Part shown: one piece after another, positions 7,574 to 14,266 of the stretch
How positions within the stretch are numbered: position 1 is the stretch's first letter
Layout of the letters: the number at the start of each line of letters is the position of its first letter
IMG/VR virus record: IMGVR_UViG_3300023295_000001
Coordinates: 1-33,170 of that record
Direction: 5' to 3' (one strand)
DNA from: a virus
DNA length: 33,170 nucleotides
Notes under the pieces: generated by a model
The model's database searches: none
What the model saw: only the letters and a program-made list of their open reading frames with translations
Told to the model about the DNA's origin: nothing
Made by a program: the position numbers and the translations under genes

Positions 7574-7648
7574 TTGTGCAACTTAACTAATACTTCTTAC
7601 ACTTAAATTAAGTGGAACGTTGCACAATAGTTTACTTATATGTAAACT
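7574..7648. repeat. Cluster of three inverted repeats between convergent genes
   Basis: An outer repeat TTGTGCAAC (7574-7582) / GTTGCACAA (7619-7627) encloses a second, CACTTAA-A-TTAAGTG (7600-7614). A third, AGTTTAC / GTAAACT (7629-7635 and 7642-7648), follows directly. There is no T-run typical of a terminator. Candidates: replication origin, protein operator, or recombination site for the nearby integrase. Confidence 0.7.
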
Positions 7649-7926
7649 TATTTAGAATTCTTTTTAATAGCTTCCACAAATTCATTCACACTATCCTTCT
7701 CAACACTTGGGAGATCAATTCCCCCAGGAACTAATTCTTCTACAAACATTTGATTATGGAAACAACTCTTTAGGTAGGGTTGGGATTCAACACATAGTTC
7801 GCAGGGTGTGGACAACAATTGAACCTTAAACACTATACTAATAAACAAATAGATTGTCAAAACGGTTACGAATGCTACTATTAATATAACCCACATACCT
7901 TTCTTCTGGTCTTTAGTTAATTTCAT
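7648..7926 (-). CDS. Single-span membrane protein with cysteines
   Basis: 92 aa: basic start, a membrane helix at about 11-34, then a probably outside domain with four cysteines (TPCELC and SCFHNQ) that could form disulfides, and a helical C-terminus. Last gene of the ATPase operon, 44 nt after it. Function unknown; co-location suggests a membrane partner of the ATPase. Confidence 0.65.
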   Translation of the reverse strand: MKLTKDQKKGMWVILIVAFVTVLTIYLFISIVFKVQLLSTPCELCVESQPYLKSCFHNQMFVEELVPGGIDLPSVEKDSVNEFVEAIKKNSK

Positions 7927-7970
7927 TTTATTTTTTATTTTGACTGGTTGAACATATTATTATATGTGTT

Positions 7971-8867
7971 CTAACTACTCTTATTATTATAATTGGCACT
8001 GGTAGACGGCAGATATGCTGGTTTCCCTAGGGATTTATGTCCTAATTCTTCTAAATATCTTCTAATCGTATTTTCCGAAACTCCAATCAAGTTTGAGTAA
8101 TATACTTGTGTCCTTTTGAATCCACTTTCTTTATCATGCTTCACTAACCTGTCCAACATATCCACTAGATATGCTTTCCTAGTAGAACCTTTATCCTCTC
8201 CCTTATCAATACTCATGATTGCATCGTCTTTCTTTGATTCATATATCACTTCATCTATTAATCTTGGGAGGTTATACTTAGTTGATTGTCCTTTGAAACT
8301 AATGAAGTTTCTATAAGCCCTCTTCTTTGTTTTCCTAAAATAATTAAATAATGCTTCTTTCTTATTCTTATTACAGTAAGTATAGTATCCAGGTTTAAGT
8401 CCTTTCTGCATGTAGGTGTGAATTAATCCAATACTTCTGTCAATCACAATGTATTCATTCAACTTAAAGAACTTTGGAATGTTAAAGATATAAATGTGTC
8501 TTCTCTTTCTTGCAACCATTAACATTTTGATTAAAGTTTTCTGCCATTGGTTCTGCCATTCACTCGCAAGTCCTTTTAGTGCAGCTTCATCCCAAACAAA
8601 TATTCTATCATAACTATCTTCCGCAATTGCTTCTCCGATTAGGAGTTCAATATCAAAATAAACATCATCTACAGTAAACTTCCTCCCAGTTTTATCTGCC
8701 ATGTAATATGCAACTTCAATAGAGGTGTTTGATTTACCACTTCCTTCATCTCCATCGACTAGAAGTAAATTGTCTTGTTTATTTGGTAAAGTACATCGTT
8801 CACATAGAACATCTAACTTTGCAACCAAGTATTTCTCCATGTAATACTGTTTATCTGTGACTAACAT
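7971..8867 (-). CDS. P-loop ATPase with C-terminal helix-turn-helix (Zot/packaging-like)
   Basis: 298 aa. Walker A GDEGSGKS (39-46) and Walker B RIFVWDEA (88-95) are clear. Following segments (KMLMVARKRRHIYIFNIP, YIVIDRSIGLIHTY) resemble the Zot / FtsK-HerA-like ATPases that filamentous and archaeal viruses use for genome export or morphogenesis. Residues about 255-285 (RTQVYYSNLIGVSENTIRRY) look like a helix-turn-helix, suggesting direct DNA recognition. It lies between a helical protein and a membrane protein under promoter P2, so its expression is probably linked to the structural genes from 12988. Packaging ATPase is favoured; a replication initiator ATPase is the alternative. Confidence 0.7.
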   Translation of the reverse strand: MLVTDKQYYMEKYLVAKLDVLCERCTLPNKQDNLLLVDGDEGSGKSNTSIEVAYYMADKTGRKFTVDDVYFDIELLIGEAIAEDSYDRIFVWDEAALKGLASEWQNQWQKTLIKMLMVARKRRHIYIFNIPKFFKLNEYIVIDRSIGLIHTYMQKGLKPGYYTYCNKNKKEALFNYFRKTKKRAYRNFISFKGQSTKYNLPRLIDEVIYESKKDDAIMSIDKGEDKGSTRKAYLVDMLDRLVKHDKESGFKRTQVYYSNLIGVSENTIRRYLEELGHKSLGKPAYLPSTSANYNNKSS

Positions 8868-8872
8868 TATAA

Positions 8873-9247
8873 TTATAACCCATCGTCTATGAATTTACTT
8901 CCGAACAAATCATATTTCTCCATCATAAATTGTAACCAAATATTTATTTTACGAAGTTCCATATAAATTTTATTTCCGTCTAGTTTCTTATTAGTATATG
9001 CAGAACCACTATCCTTAATCACAGCACTTGCAGCAGTCAATAAAGAACTGTAATATTTCTTCTCCTCTTGATCTAACTTATGTGAAATCTCAATAAACAA
9101 TGCATCAAGTTGATTAAACCACCTAGGATAATCTTTGTCTTCTCTTGATTCTATTATCTTTTGTCTTATATCTCCAATCTGTAATGCGAATCTTTGTCGC
9201 AGATCATATGCAAGTTCTTTTGTTTCTCCAAAATTATTATCTACCAT
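8873..9247 (-). CDS. Helical protein preceding the ATPase, 124 aa
   Basis: Soluble, charged, probably all-helical (ELAYDLRQRFALQIGDIR). The first gene after promoter P2 and 5 nt from the ATPase gene. No family recognised. Sharing its promoter sequence with the gene at 12988 suggests it is made at the same stage. Confidence 0.65.
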   Translation of the reverse strand: MVDNNFGETKELAYDLRQRFALQIGDIRQKIIESREDKDYPRWFNQLDALFIEISHKLDQEEKKYYSSLLTAASAVIKDSGSAYTNKKLDGNKIYMELRKINIWLQFMMEKYDLFGSKFIDDGL

Positions 9248-9249
9248 CT

Positions 9250-9296
9250 TTTACTCTCAATAGAATAATAAGAAGGTTATTTAAATATTTAATTAT
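9250..9296 (-). promoter_or_regulatory. Promoter P2, minus-strand copy
   Basis: On the minus strand: ATAATTAAATATTTAAA (TATA region), 4 nt, then a 26-nt block beginning CTTCTTATTATTCTATTGAG and ending GTAAA just before the ATG at 9247. 45 of 47 bases match 12942-12988. The conserved block downstream of the TATA box covers the expected transcript start, so it may be an operator. Confidence 0.75.
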
Positions 9297-9299
9297 ACT

Positions 9300-9327
9300 C
9301 AAACCAAAAGACTTAAATACTTATTAT
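9300..9327 (+). promoter_or_regulatory. Promoter P1, plus-strand copy
   Basis: Identical over 28 bp to the minus-strand copy at 6288-6315. TATA box TTAAATA at about 9313-9319 lies about 25 nt from the ATG at 9342, implying a leaderless transcript. It is back to back with promoter P2 (9250-9296), only 3 bp away. Confidence 0.75.
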
Positions 9328-9341
9328 TATATTATAAGTTT

Positions 9342-9518
9342 ATGTTCAACAAAATAGAAAAAAAAGAAGTGATCTGTAGTAAGTGTGGTTATGGCTGGGA
9401 AACAAAGTCTAAGATGATTTTCGTTAGTTGTCCCAACTGTAATAACAAAGTCCGAGTGATAGAAAAAGAAATGAGTAGTGATCATGGGACAAGAAATAGT
9501 AGAGAGATTGATAACTAA
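9342..9518 (+). CDS. Zinc-ribbon protein, 58 aa
   Basis: CxxC pairs at C12/C15 (CSKCG) and C30/C33 (CPNCN) form a likely zinc ribbon; the tail is charged. First gene behind promoter P1, probably leaderless. It overlaps the next gene by 35 nt. Small zinc ribbons in archaeal viruses are commonly transcription regulators or nucleic-acid-binding adaptors; the target is unknown. Confidence 0.65.
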   Translation: MFNKIEKKEVICSKCGYGWETKSKMIFVSCPNCNNKVRVIEKEMSSDHGTRNSREIDN

Positions 9519-9702
9519 ACTACAATTCACAACTCATAAAGAAATAAGAGAGATGGTTGATGAAGATTTGATGAGCAGTCAATCACTAACCAATGCACTA
9601 AGTAAATTATGTAAACATAATGAAGTAGTAACATTCAAGATTTCAAGACAAACAATATACTTGAATCCAGAATTTTACGAACAAATAGGAATAATACAAT
9701 GA
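9484..9702 (+). CDS. Winged-helix DNA-binding protein
   Basis: 72 aa from ATG 9484 (a GTG at 9478 adds two residues). The pattern ERLITKLQFTTHKEIREMV, then SSQSLTNALSKLCKH as the recognition helix, then a beta wing (EVVTFKISRQTIYLNPEF) is that of winged-helix regulators. Lying beside the divergent P1/P2 promoters makes it a natural candidate for their regulator. The role is inferred. Confidence 0.6.
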   Translation: MGQEIVERLITKLQFTTHKEIREMVDEDLMSSQSLTNALSKLCKHNEVVTFKISRQTIYLNPEFYEQIGIIQ

Positions 9703-9998
9703 CACAAAAACCAATACAACTATTGTTTAGAATTAAACTAGAGAAGATTAAAGAAGAGATAGATATTAAAATCTGGTGTAAAAATAACTATGCAATTACT
9801 TGGATGTCTAACTCCGAAGTATTACAGAAACTTGTCAATGCAGAAAAGAATCAAGGACATAAAGTTGAACTTGCATATGACAAAGAAGGGAAGTTAATGG
9901 CAATACAATTATACAAAGACAAAACAGGTAAACAAATTGCTAAACAAATTACTCGAGAGTTAAGAGAATCAACTGGGGGAAATTTACAAGTACTATGA
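9699..9998 (+). CDS. Uncharacterised protein, 99 aa
   Basis: Soluble, mixed alpha/beta and charged; overlaps its upstream neighbour (ATGA). No motif recognised. Part of the P1 operon between a winged-helix protein and a membrane protein. Confidence 0.6.
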   Translation: MTQKPIQLLFRIKLEKIKEEIDIKIWCKNNYAITWMSNSEVLQKLVNAEKNQGHKVELAYDKEGKLMAIQLYKDKTGKQIAKQITRELRESTGGNLQVL

Positions 9999-10306
9999 GT
10001 TTTAAAGAGAAGTTTGAGAATATGCAAATAGATATGAATCAATTCTATAAGTTAGGAATCATTTGTTTCTTCGTAATCGGTACTGCAAATATATTTACTC
10101 TGGTTAATAACTGGACTGTGTTAATGTTAAGTGCAAAAGTTTCAAGTATGTTCGGGATAATATTTAACTTTGGACTGGTTGGTTTGTTCAATTACTTGAA
10201 AGGAACATTACCTGGTAACGGAGATAAAGGAAAAGAAGCTCCGTCCGAAATTGAATTTGACGAAATAGTTGATTCAATCATGAACGAAGAAGAGAAAAAG
10301 AATTAA
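9995..10306 (+). CDS. Two-helix membrane protein, 103 aa
   Basis: Hydrophobic segments at about 20-38 (LGIICFFVIGTANIFTLV) and 42-65, followed by an acidic cytoplasmic tail (EIEFDEIVDSIMNEEEKKN). Overlaps the previous gene by ATGA. Function unknown. Confidence 0.65.
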   Translation: MSFKEKFENMQIDMNQFYKLGIICFFVIGTANIFTLVNNWTVLMLSAKVSSMFGIIFNFGLVGLFNYLKGTLPGNGDKGKEAPSEIEFDEIVDSIMNEEEKKN

Positions 10307-10336
10307 GTATTTAAATAAGTTAATGTTTGGTTTAGT

Positions 10337-10567
10337 ATGAAAAAACTAGGCGTCTTCTTGGTGTTCACGATTGTTCTTCTAGGTGGTATTGCATTAATTG
10401 ATTATAAACAGAACCATAATGATTTCTATGTTTATGAAAAGGATTGTGTTCATTTAGATTCTCCGCAAGTTACAAGTGCAAATAGTATGGACGACTTAAT
10501 GAATAAGTTTGAAGCTTCTCCAGATTTCAAAGGTTATGAATTAAAAGATTATTGGAGTTGTAACTAA
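10337..10567 (+). CDS. Small secreted or membrane-anchored protein, 76 aa
   Basis: N-terminal signal/anchor (MKKLGVFLVFTIVLLGGIALI), then a small domain with two cysteines (C37, C75). A TATA box (AGTATTTAAATAA, 10307-10319) lies about 25 nt upstream, so a leaderless transcript begins here. The last base of its stop is the first base of the next ATG (TAATG). Confidence 0.65.
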   Translation: MKKLGVFLVFTIVLLGGIALIDYKQNHNDFYVYEKDCVHLDSPQVTSANSMDDLMNKFEASPDFKGYELKDYWSCN

Positions 10568-12945
10568 TGGGGTGGTGGAGTAGAAGAAAAGCGCGGAGAG
10601 CTGCGAGGAAAAGTACTCCTAGTTCAAGTGCTTATGGTTCAAGTGGAACAAGTGGGGGTTCAACAACTTCCTCAAATTATAGTTCTGTTTCTTCTGCACT
10701 TTCTGGAACTGGGGGGGGATCAATAAGTTCTCCTTCTTCAGGAGGAGGAGGTTCAGGTGGGGGAAGTTCTTCAGGAGGAGGATCTTCAGGAGGGAGAGGT
10801 TCAAGTTCTTCAACATTAGGAAGTACAAACTTAGCTGCAGATTACCCCGCAGTAGAACAACCAATTGAACAATCATTACAAAGTGCAGGGGTAACTTCTG
10901 CAGAAACTGGGAGACTTAGTCCAAGTGGTGGAACTCCCGCAACATATTCTTCTTCAGGTAAATTAAATGTTGCAGGTTTTGAAGACAAATCTTTTACTGG
11001 AACTGGTTCTGTTGTTAATGCTGCACCACTAGGATTAACTGGAAGAACTACATGGCAAGAAGATTTAGTTGATAAAGATACTTCCGTTCCAAGATTTGGA
11101 ACAACTGGTCAAGGTCAATCTGGATTTGAAACTTGGGGAGACACCCAAAGGAACAGAGAACTTCAAAGAATGAATGTTCAAACTGGATATCAAGAACAAG
11201 TACAATCACAATTTAATGCTTCTGGATTAACTCCAGAAGAGTATGTTGAAACAGAAGATTATAAAACACTAACAAATAAAGCTAGTAAAGATATTGGAGA
11301 AATTAAAGATGTTCCAGGTTATTATGATGATCCAGATTTAAGAACTTCAGGTAAAAAGATTATTGAATCAACTCCAATTATTGGTTCAGGTAAAAAGTTT
11401 ATTGAAGAAGCAAGAGGACTTTCTTTAGAACAAACTAAGATAGTTGGTGGAGAAATGACTGGATTAGGAATTGGTGGAGTAGATAATAAATCTTTTAGGA
11501 GTTCATTAGGTTCAACAACTTTAGCAGGAGGACTCTTAGCTGCAGATGTTGCAGTAGTTGGAAGTGCTGCAAAGTTTGGAATGAATGCAGGAAAGATTTC
11601 TTTAGAAAAGAACCTTGCAAAACAACTTTCAATTAAGTCGGAAATTCTTGCAGGTTCACCTGTTAAATTTAAAGGAGTAACAGATATTGGTTCTGGTGAA
11701 TTTGGACAATCCTTTATTCAAAAAGTAGGTAATTCAAAAACTGGGGGATTTTTAACAGGGAATGTTGTTGAAGGTTCTGCTGGAATGAAGTTCATTCCAA
11801 GTGGAGAAGGAATAAAACTTTCCACAGTTAATGCAGAACTAAAGAGTTTCAAAGGATTTGCTGCAGATTTCTTAGGGGTTGAGAGAAGACAATCACTTTC
11901 ACAATTACAATCTTTTAAAATAGATACTGCAAGTGTAACAAGAACAGGGGGAATTGTTTCTGGTTTAGAAACTTCCAGGACTACTGGAATTAGTTCTTTT
12001 ACTACAGTTGAATCTACCTTCGCAATAGTTAAAGAGGGAAGAGGATCACAACAACTTGTAAACAGGTTTTCAGAAAATATAATGAAAGGTGGAACAACTA
12101 CAACTTCCGAATTTTCTTCTCCTGGATTTTCTAAAAGATTTTCAAGTGGAGGAATAACTTATAGTGAAAGTCCAACTTCAAAAGGATTACAATTTAGTAT
12201 TGACACTAAACAATTTAAACCATCAGAAACAACAATTCAATCTTTTGCAAAAGATGAAGTTAAGGTTGCAAGAGGGAGAAACAAATTTATAAACAATTTA
12301 GAAACTCCCAAAATTAAAACTAATATTCCAGAATTTAAACCAACGGGGAAAACAAACATCTTAGTGGATAAACCAGTCAAACAATTTGAAAGTCCAAAAC
12401 TAACACAAACATTAGAAAAAGGATTTCAAGGTAGTAAATATAAATCTGCACCATTTAAATTCCAAACTCCAAAAGTTTCAAGAAATTTATTAGGTGTTGC
12501 AACTCTTAGTACAAGTAGAACGGTAAGTACTAATTTATTTGGAAAAACAACATTAACTTCAAACATTCAAACTAAAATACAAAAACCAGAATTAATTCCC
12601 GCATTTATGACTGGGCAAGTTAGTGGAACTAAATCTGCATTTGATACTGGATTTGTAACCTCAACTTTCAATCTAACAACAACCACTCCTCAAACTAGAA
12701 CTCCCTTTACTCCGATTCCAATTTCTGAATTTGGATTAATTGGAAATCTCCCAAAACCAAACCTACAATTCAAAAGACCTGGAGGAGTTGGGAAGTTTAA
12801 AGGTGGAAGAGATTATGGTTACATTCAATCTTTCGGAGGATGGTTTACTGGGAAAGTTGGAAAGACAAAGGGATTAATGATTGGTGGAAGAGAAGTTTAT
12901 ACTGGACTTGAAATTCGTGGAAGAGAAGTAAAGAAGAAGAAATAA
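10567..12945 (+). CDS. Large Ser/Gly-rich protein, probable structural protein, 792 aa
   Basis: Begins MGWWSRRKARRAARK (strongly basic), then a low-complexity Ser/Gly region (about 15-80). The long Ser/Thr/Lys-rich body has a mildly hydrophobic patch at about 300-330 (AGGLLAADVAVVGSA) and a basic C-terminus ending GREVKKKK. There is no signal peptide and no catalytic motif. Size, low complexity and position before the second P2 operon suggest an internal virion or scaffold-like protein; the resemblance in length to fusellovirus C792 is probably coincidence. Codon use is as AT-rich as its neighbours. Not recognised. Confidence 0.65.
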   Translation: MGWWSRRKARRAARKSTPSSSAYGSSGTSGGSTTSSNYSSVSSALSGTGGGSISSPSSGGGGSGGGSSSGGGSSGGRGSSSSTLGSTNLAADYPAVEQPIEQSLQSAGVTSAETGRLSPSGGTPATYSSSGKLNVAGFEDKSFTGTGSVVNAAPLGLTGRTTWQEDLVDKDTSVPRFGTTGQGQSGFETWGDTQRNRELQRMNVQTGYQEQVQSQFNASGLTPEEYVETEDYKTLTNKASKDIGEIKDVPGYYDDPDLRTSGKKIIESTPIIGSGKKFIEEARGLSLEQTKIVGGEMTGLGIGGVDNKSFRSSLGSTTLAGGLLAADVAVVGSAAKFGMNAGKISLEKNLAKQLSIKSEILAGSPVKFKGVTDIGSGEFGQSFIQKVGNSKTGGFLTGNVVEGSAGMKFIPSGEGIKLSTVNAELKSFKGFAADFLGVERRQSLSQLQSFKIDTASVTRTGGIVSGLETSRTTGISSFTTVESTFAIVKEGRGSQQLVNRFSENIMKGGTTTTSEFSSPGFSKRFSSGGITYSESPTSKGLQFSIDTKQFKPSETTIQSFAKDEVKVARGRNKFINNLETPKIKTNIPEFKPTGKTNILVDKPVKQFESPKLTQTLEKGFQGSKYKSAPFKFQTPKVSRNLLGVATLSTSRTVSTNLFGKTTLTSNIQTKIQKPELIPAFMTGQVSGTKSAFDTGFVTSTFNLTTTTPQTRTPFTPIPISEFGLIGNLPKPNLQFKRPGGVGKFKGGRDYGYIQSFGGWFTGKVGKTKGLMIGGREVYTGLEIRGREVKKKK

Positions 12946-12988
12946 TTAAATATTTAAAGAAACTTCTTATTATTCTATTGAGAGTAAA
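12942..12988 (+). promoter_or_regulatory. Promoter P2, plus-strand copy
   Basis: TATA region ATAATTAAATATTTAAA (12942-12958), 4 nt, then the same 26-nt block (12963-12988) as at 9250-9275 on the other strand, running into the ATG at 12988. It begins inside the stop codon of the 792-aa gene. Confidence 0.75.
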
Positions 12989-13512
12989 TGGAAGAAGAAC
13001 AATATAATAATGCACCAGATATGCCCTTCGGGAATTCTAATGACAAGGCAAGTATAATTGAAAGAATTAATCCTGACGAAATTGTAGAGTTAATTCGTAT
13101 GAGATTAATGGGGAAGATGCGAGACGAACAAACTGGGAAATGGGTTACAAACAAAAACCTAAAAGACAATGCAATTTCTGAAATTGGTGCCTGGGATATT
13201 TCTAATTTAATACTTTCAGTTTCAAATGCAAATACTTCTTTATCAAAACTAGACGACAAGACTATTCGTAAAAGAGCTTATAGTTTAATGGAGAAGGGTG
13301 TTTACATGATGCTCTGTAATTGGAGAGAATATAAGATTACTAACACCGCCCAACTTGGTTATGTTGCAGAGATAGTATTTTCAATCGCATTCATTACATT
13401 AAAAATGGCGGACTCTGAAGGAATTAGAAAAATGATTACTTCAATGTATTCGGAGAGTAGAAACATTAATGAAATGGGATCAATTAAATCTGGTAAAAAA
13501 ATGTTTAGATAA
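12988..13512 (+). CDS. Helical protein, 174 aa, P2 operon
   Basis: Soluble, mainly helical (NPDEIVELIRMRLMGKMRDE; TIRKRAYSLMEKGVYMML). No family recognised. It shares its promoter with the ATPase operon, which suggests a role in the same late or assembly step. Confidence 0.65.
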   Translation: MEEEQYNNAPDMPFGNSNDKASIIERINPDEIVELIRMRLMGKMRDEQTGKWVTNKNLKDNAISEIGAWDISNLILSVSNANTSLSKLDDKTIRKRAYSLMEKGVYMMLCNWREYKITNTAQLGYVAEIVFSIAFITLKMADSEGIRKMITSMYSESRNINEMGSIKSGKKMFR

Positions 13513-13530
13513 AGGAGGTATGAAAAATAA

Positions 13531-14196
13531 ATGGCGTTAGATTTTGGTGGGATTGGTGCGGGAATGATGGGACTACTAAGTAGTACATTAACCTGGGCGA
13601 TTGTGTTAATTGCAATAATTGTAGTAACATTTCTTTTCTTAAAGTTAAAACAGAATAAGAGATTTAAGTATCCTTGTTTAGAAGTTGTAAGTTTAGGTCA
13701 AGGTAAATGTGCATTCTTTACTTCTAAAGCTGGATGGTTTAAGAAACATAGAAAGTTCTTTGGACTTCTGGAAATGGGTGGAGAACAAGAATTGATTTGT
13801 AAGGACAGTAAAAGAAAGATTCACAATGTTTCTTCTACAGATTATCATGAACTTAATGGTAAGAGATGTATTCTTTGTAAAAGAAAAGACGATGATCCTG
13901 ATATATTAGTTCCACTAAACAAAGTAGAAATTAAAAATCTCGGACTACTTGCAAGTATTGCCCCTGCAGATTATAGAGATGCAGCTGCACAAATACTTGA
14001 AGAAAAGAAGAGAGAAACTATGAGTTGGTTAGATAAAAATGCACCATTGTTAATTGCATTGGGAGTATTTATATTTGGACTAATCGCATTGATAATTGTA
14101 TTCAACTTCGCAAAAGGAGAAAGTTCTGCATGGAGGGCTTATGCGGAAGGTGCTAAAACAGCTGGTACAGTTATCATGAACTCAACCGCACCGTAA
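13531..14196 (+). CDS. Membrane protein with cysteine-containing middle domain, 221 aa
   Basis: Ribosome site AAAGGAGGT before the ATG. Membrane helices at about 18-38 and 169-192 bracket a soluble domain with five cysteines, including a CILC pair near residue 113; a zinc site or disulfides are possible. Second gene of the P2 operon. Function unknown; a virion or assembly membrane protein is plausible. Confidence 0.7.
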   Translation: MALDFGGIGAGMMGLLSSTLTWAIVLIAIIVVTFLFLKLKQNKRFKYPCLEVVSLGQGKCAFFTSKAGWFKKHRKFFGLLEMGGEQELICKDSKRKIHNVSSTDYHELNGKRCILCKRKDDDPDILVPLNKVEIKNLGLLASIAPADYRDAAAQILEEKKRETMSWLDKNAPLLIALGVFIFGLIALIIVFNFAKGESSAWRAYAEGAKTAGTVIMNSTAP

Positions 14197-14204
14197 GTAA
14201 TTAT

Positions 14205-14260
14205 TATTATTTTTTTTAGGGTGCATTAGGAATTAAATATTTAAATATAGAAAATTATAA
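14205..14260 (+). promoter_or_regulatory. T-run terminator followed by TATA promoter
   Basis: ATTATTATTTTTTTT (about 14204-14218) is a typical archaeal T-tract terminator. It is followed by GAATTAAATATTTAAATATA (14231-14250), a TATA region about 25-30 nt from the ATG at 14267. Confidence 0.55.
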
Positions 14261-14266
14261 AATAGA

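Noticed and set aside
10619-10876. Long minus-strand frame opposite the Ser/Gly-rich region
   Set aside because: Leu/Asn-rich translation produced by the repetitive plus-strand codons; no promoter or ribosome site.
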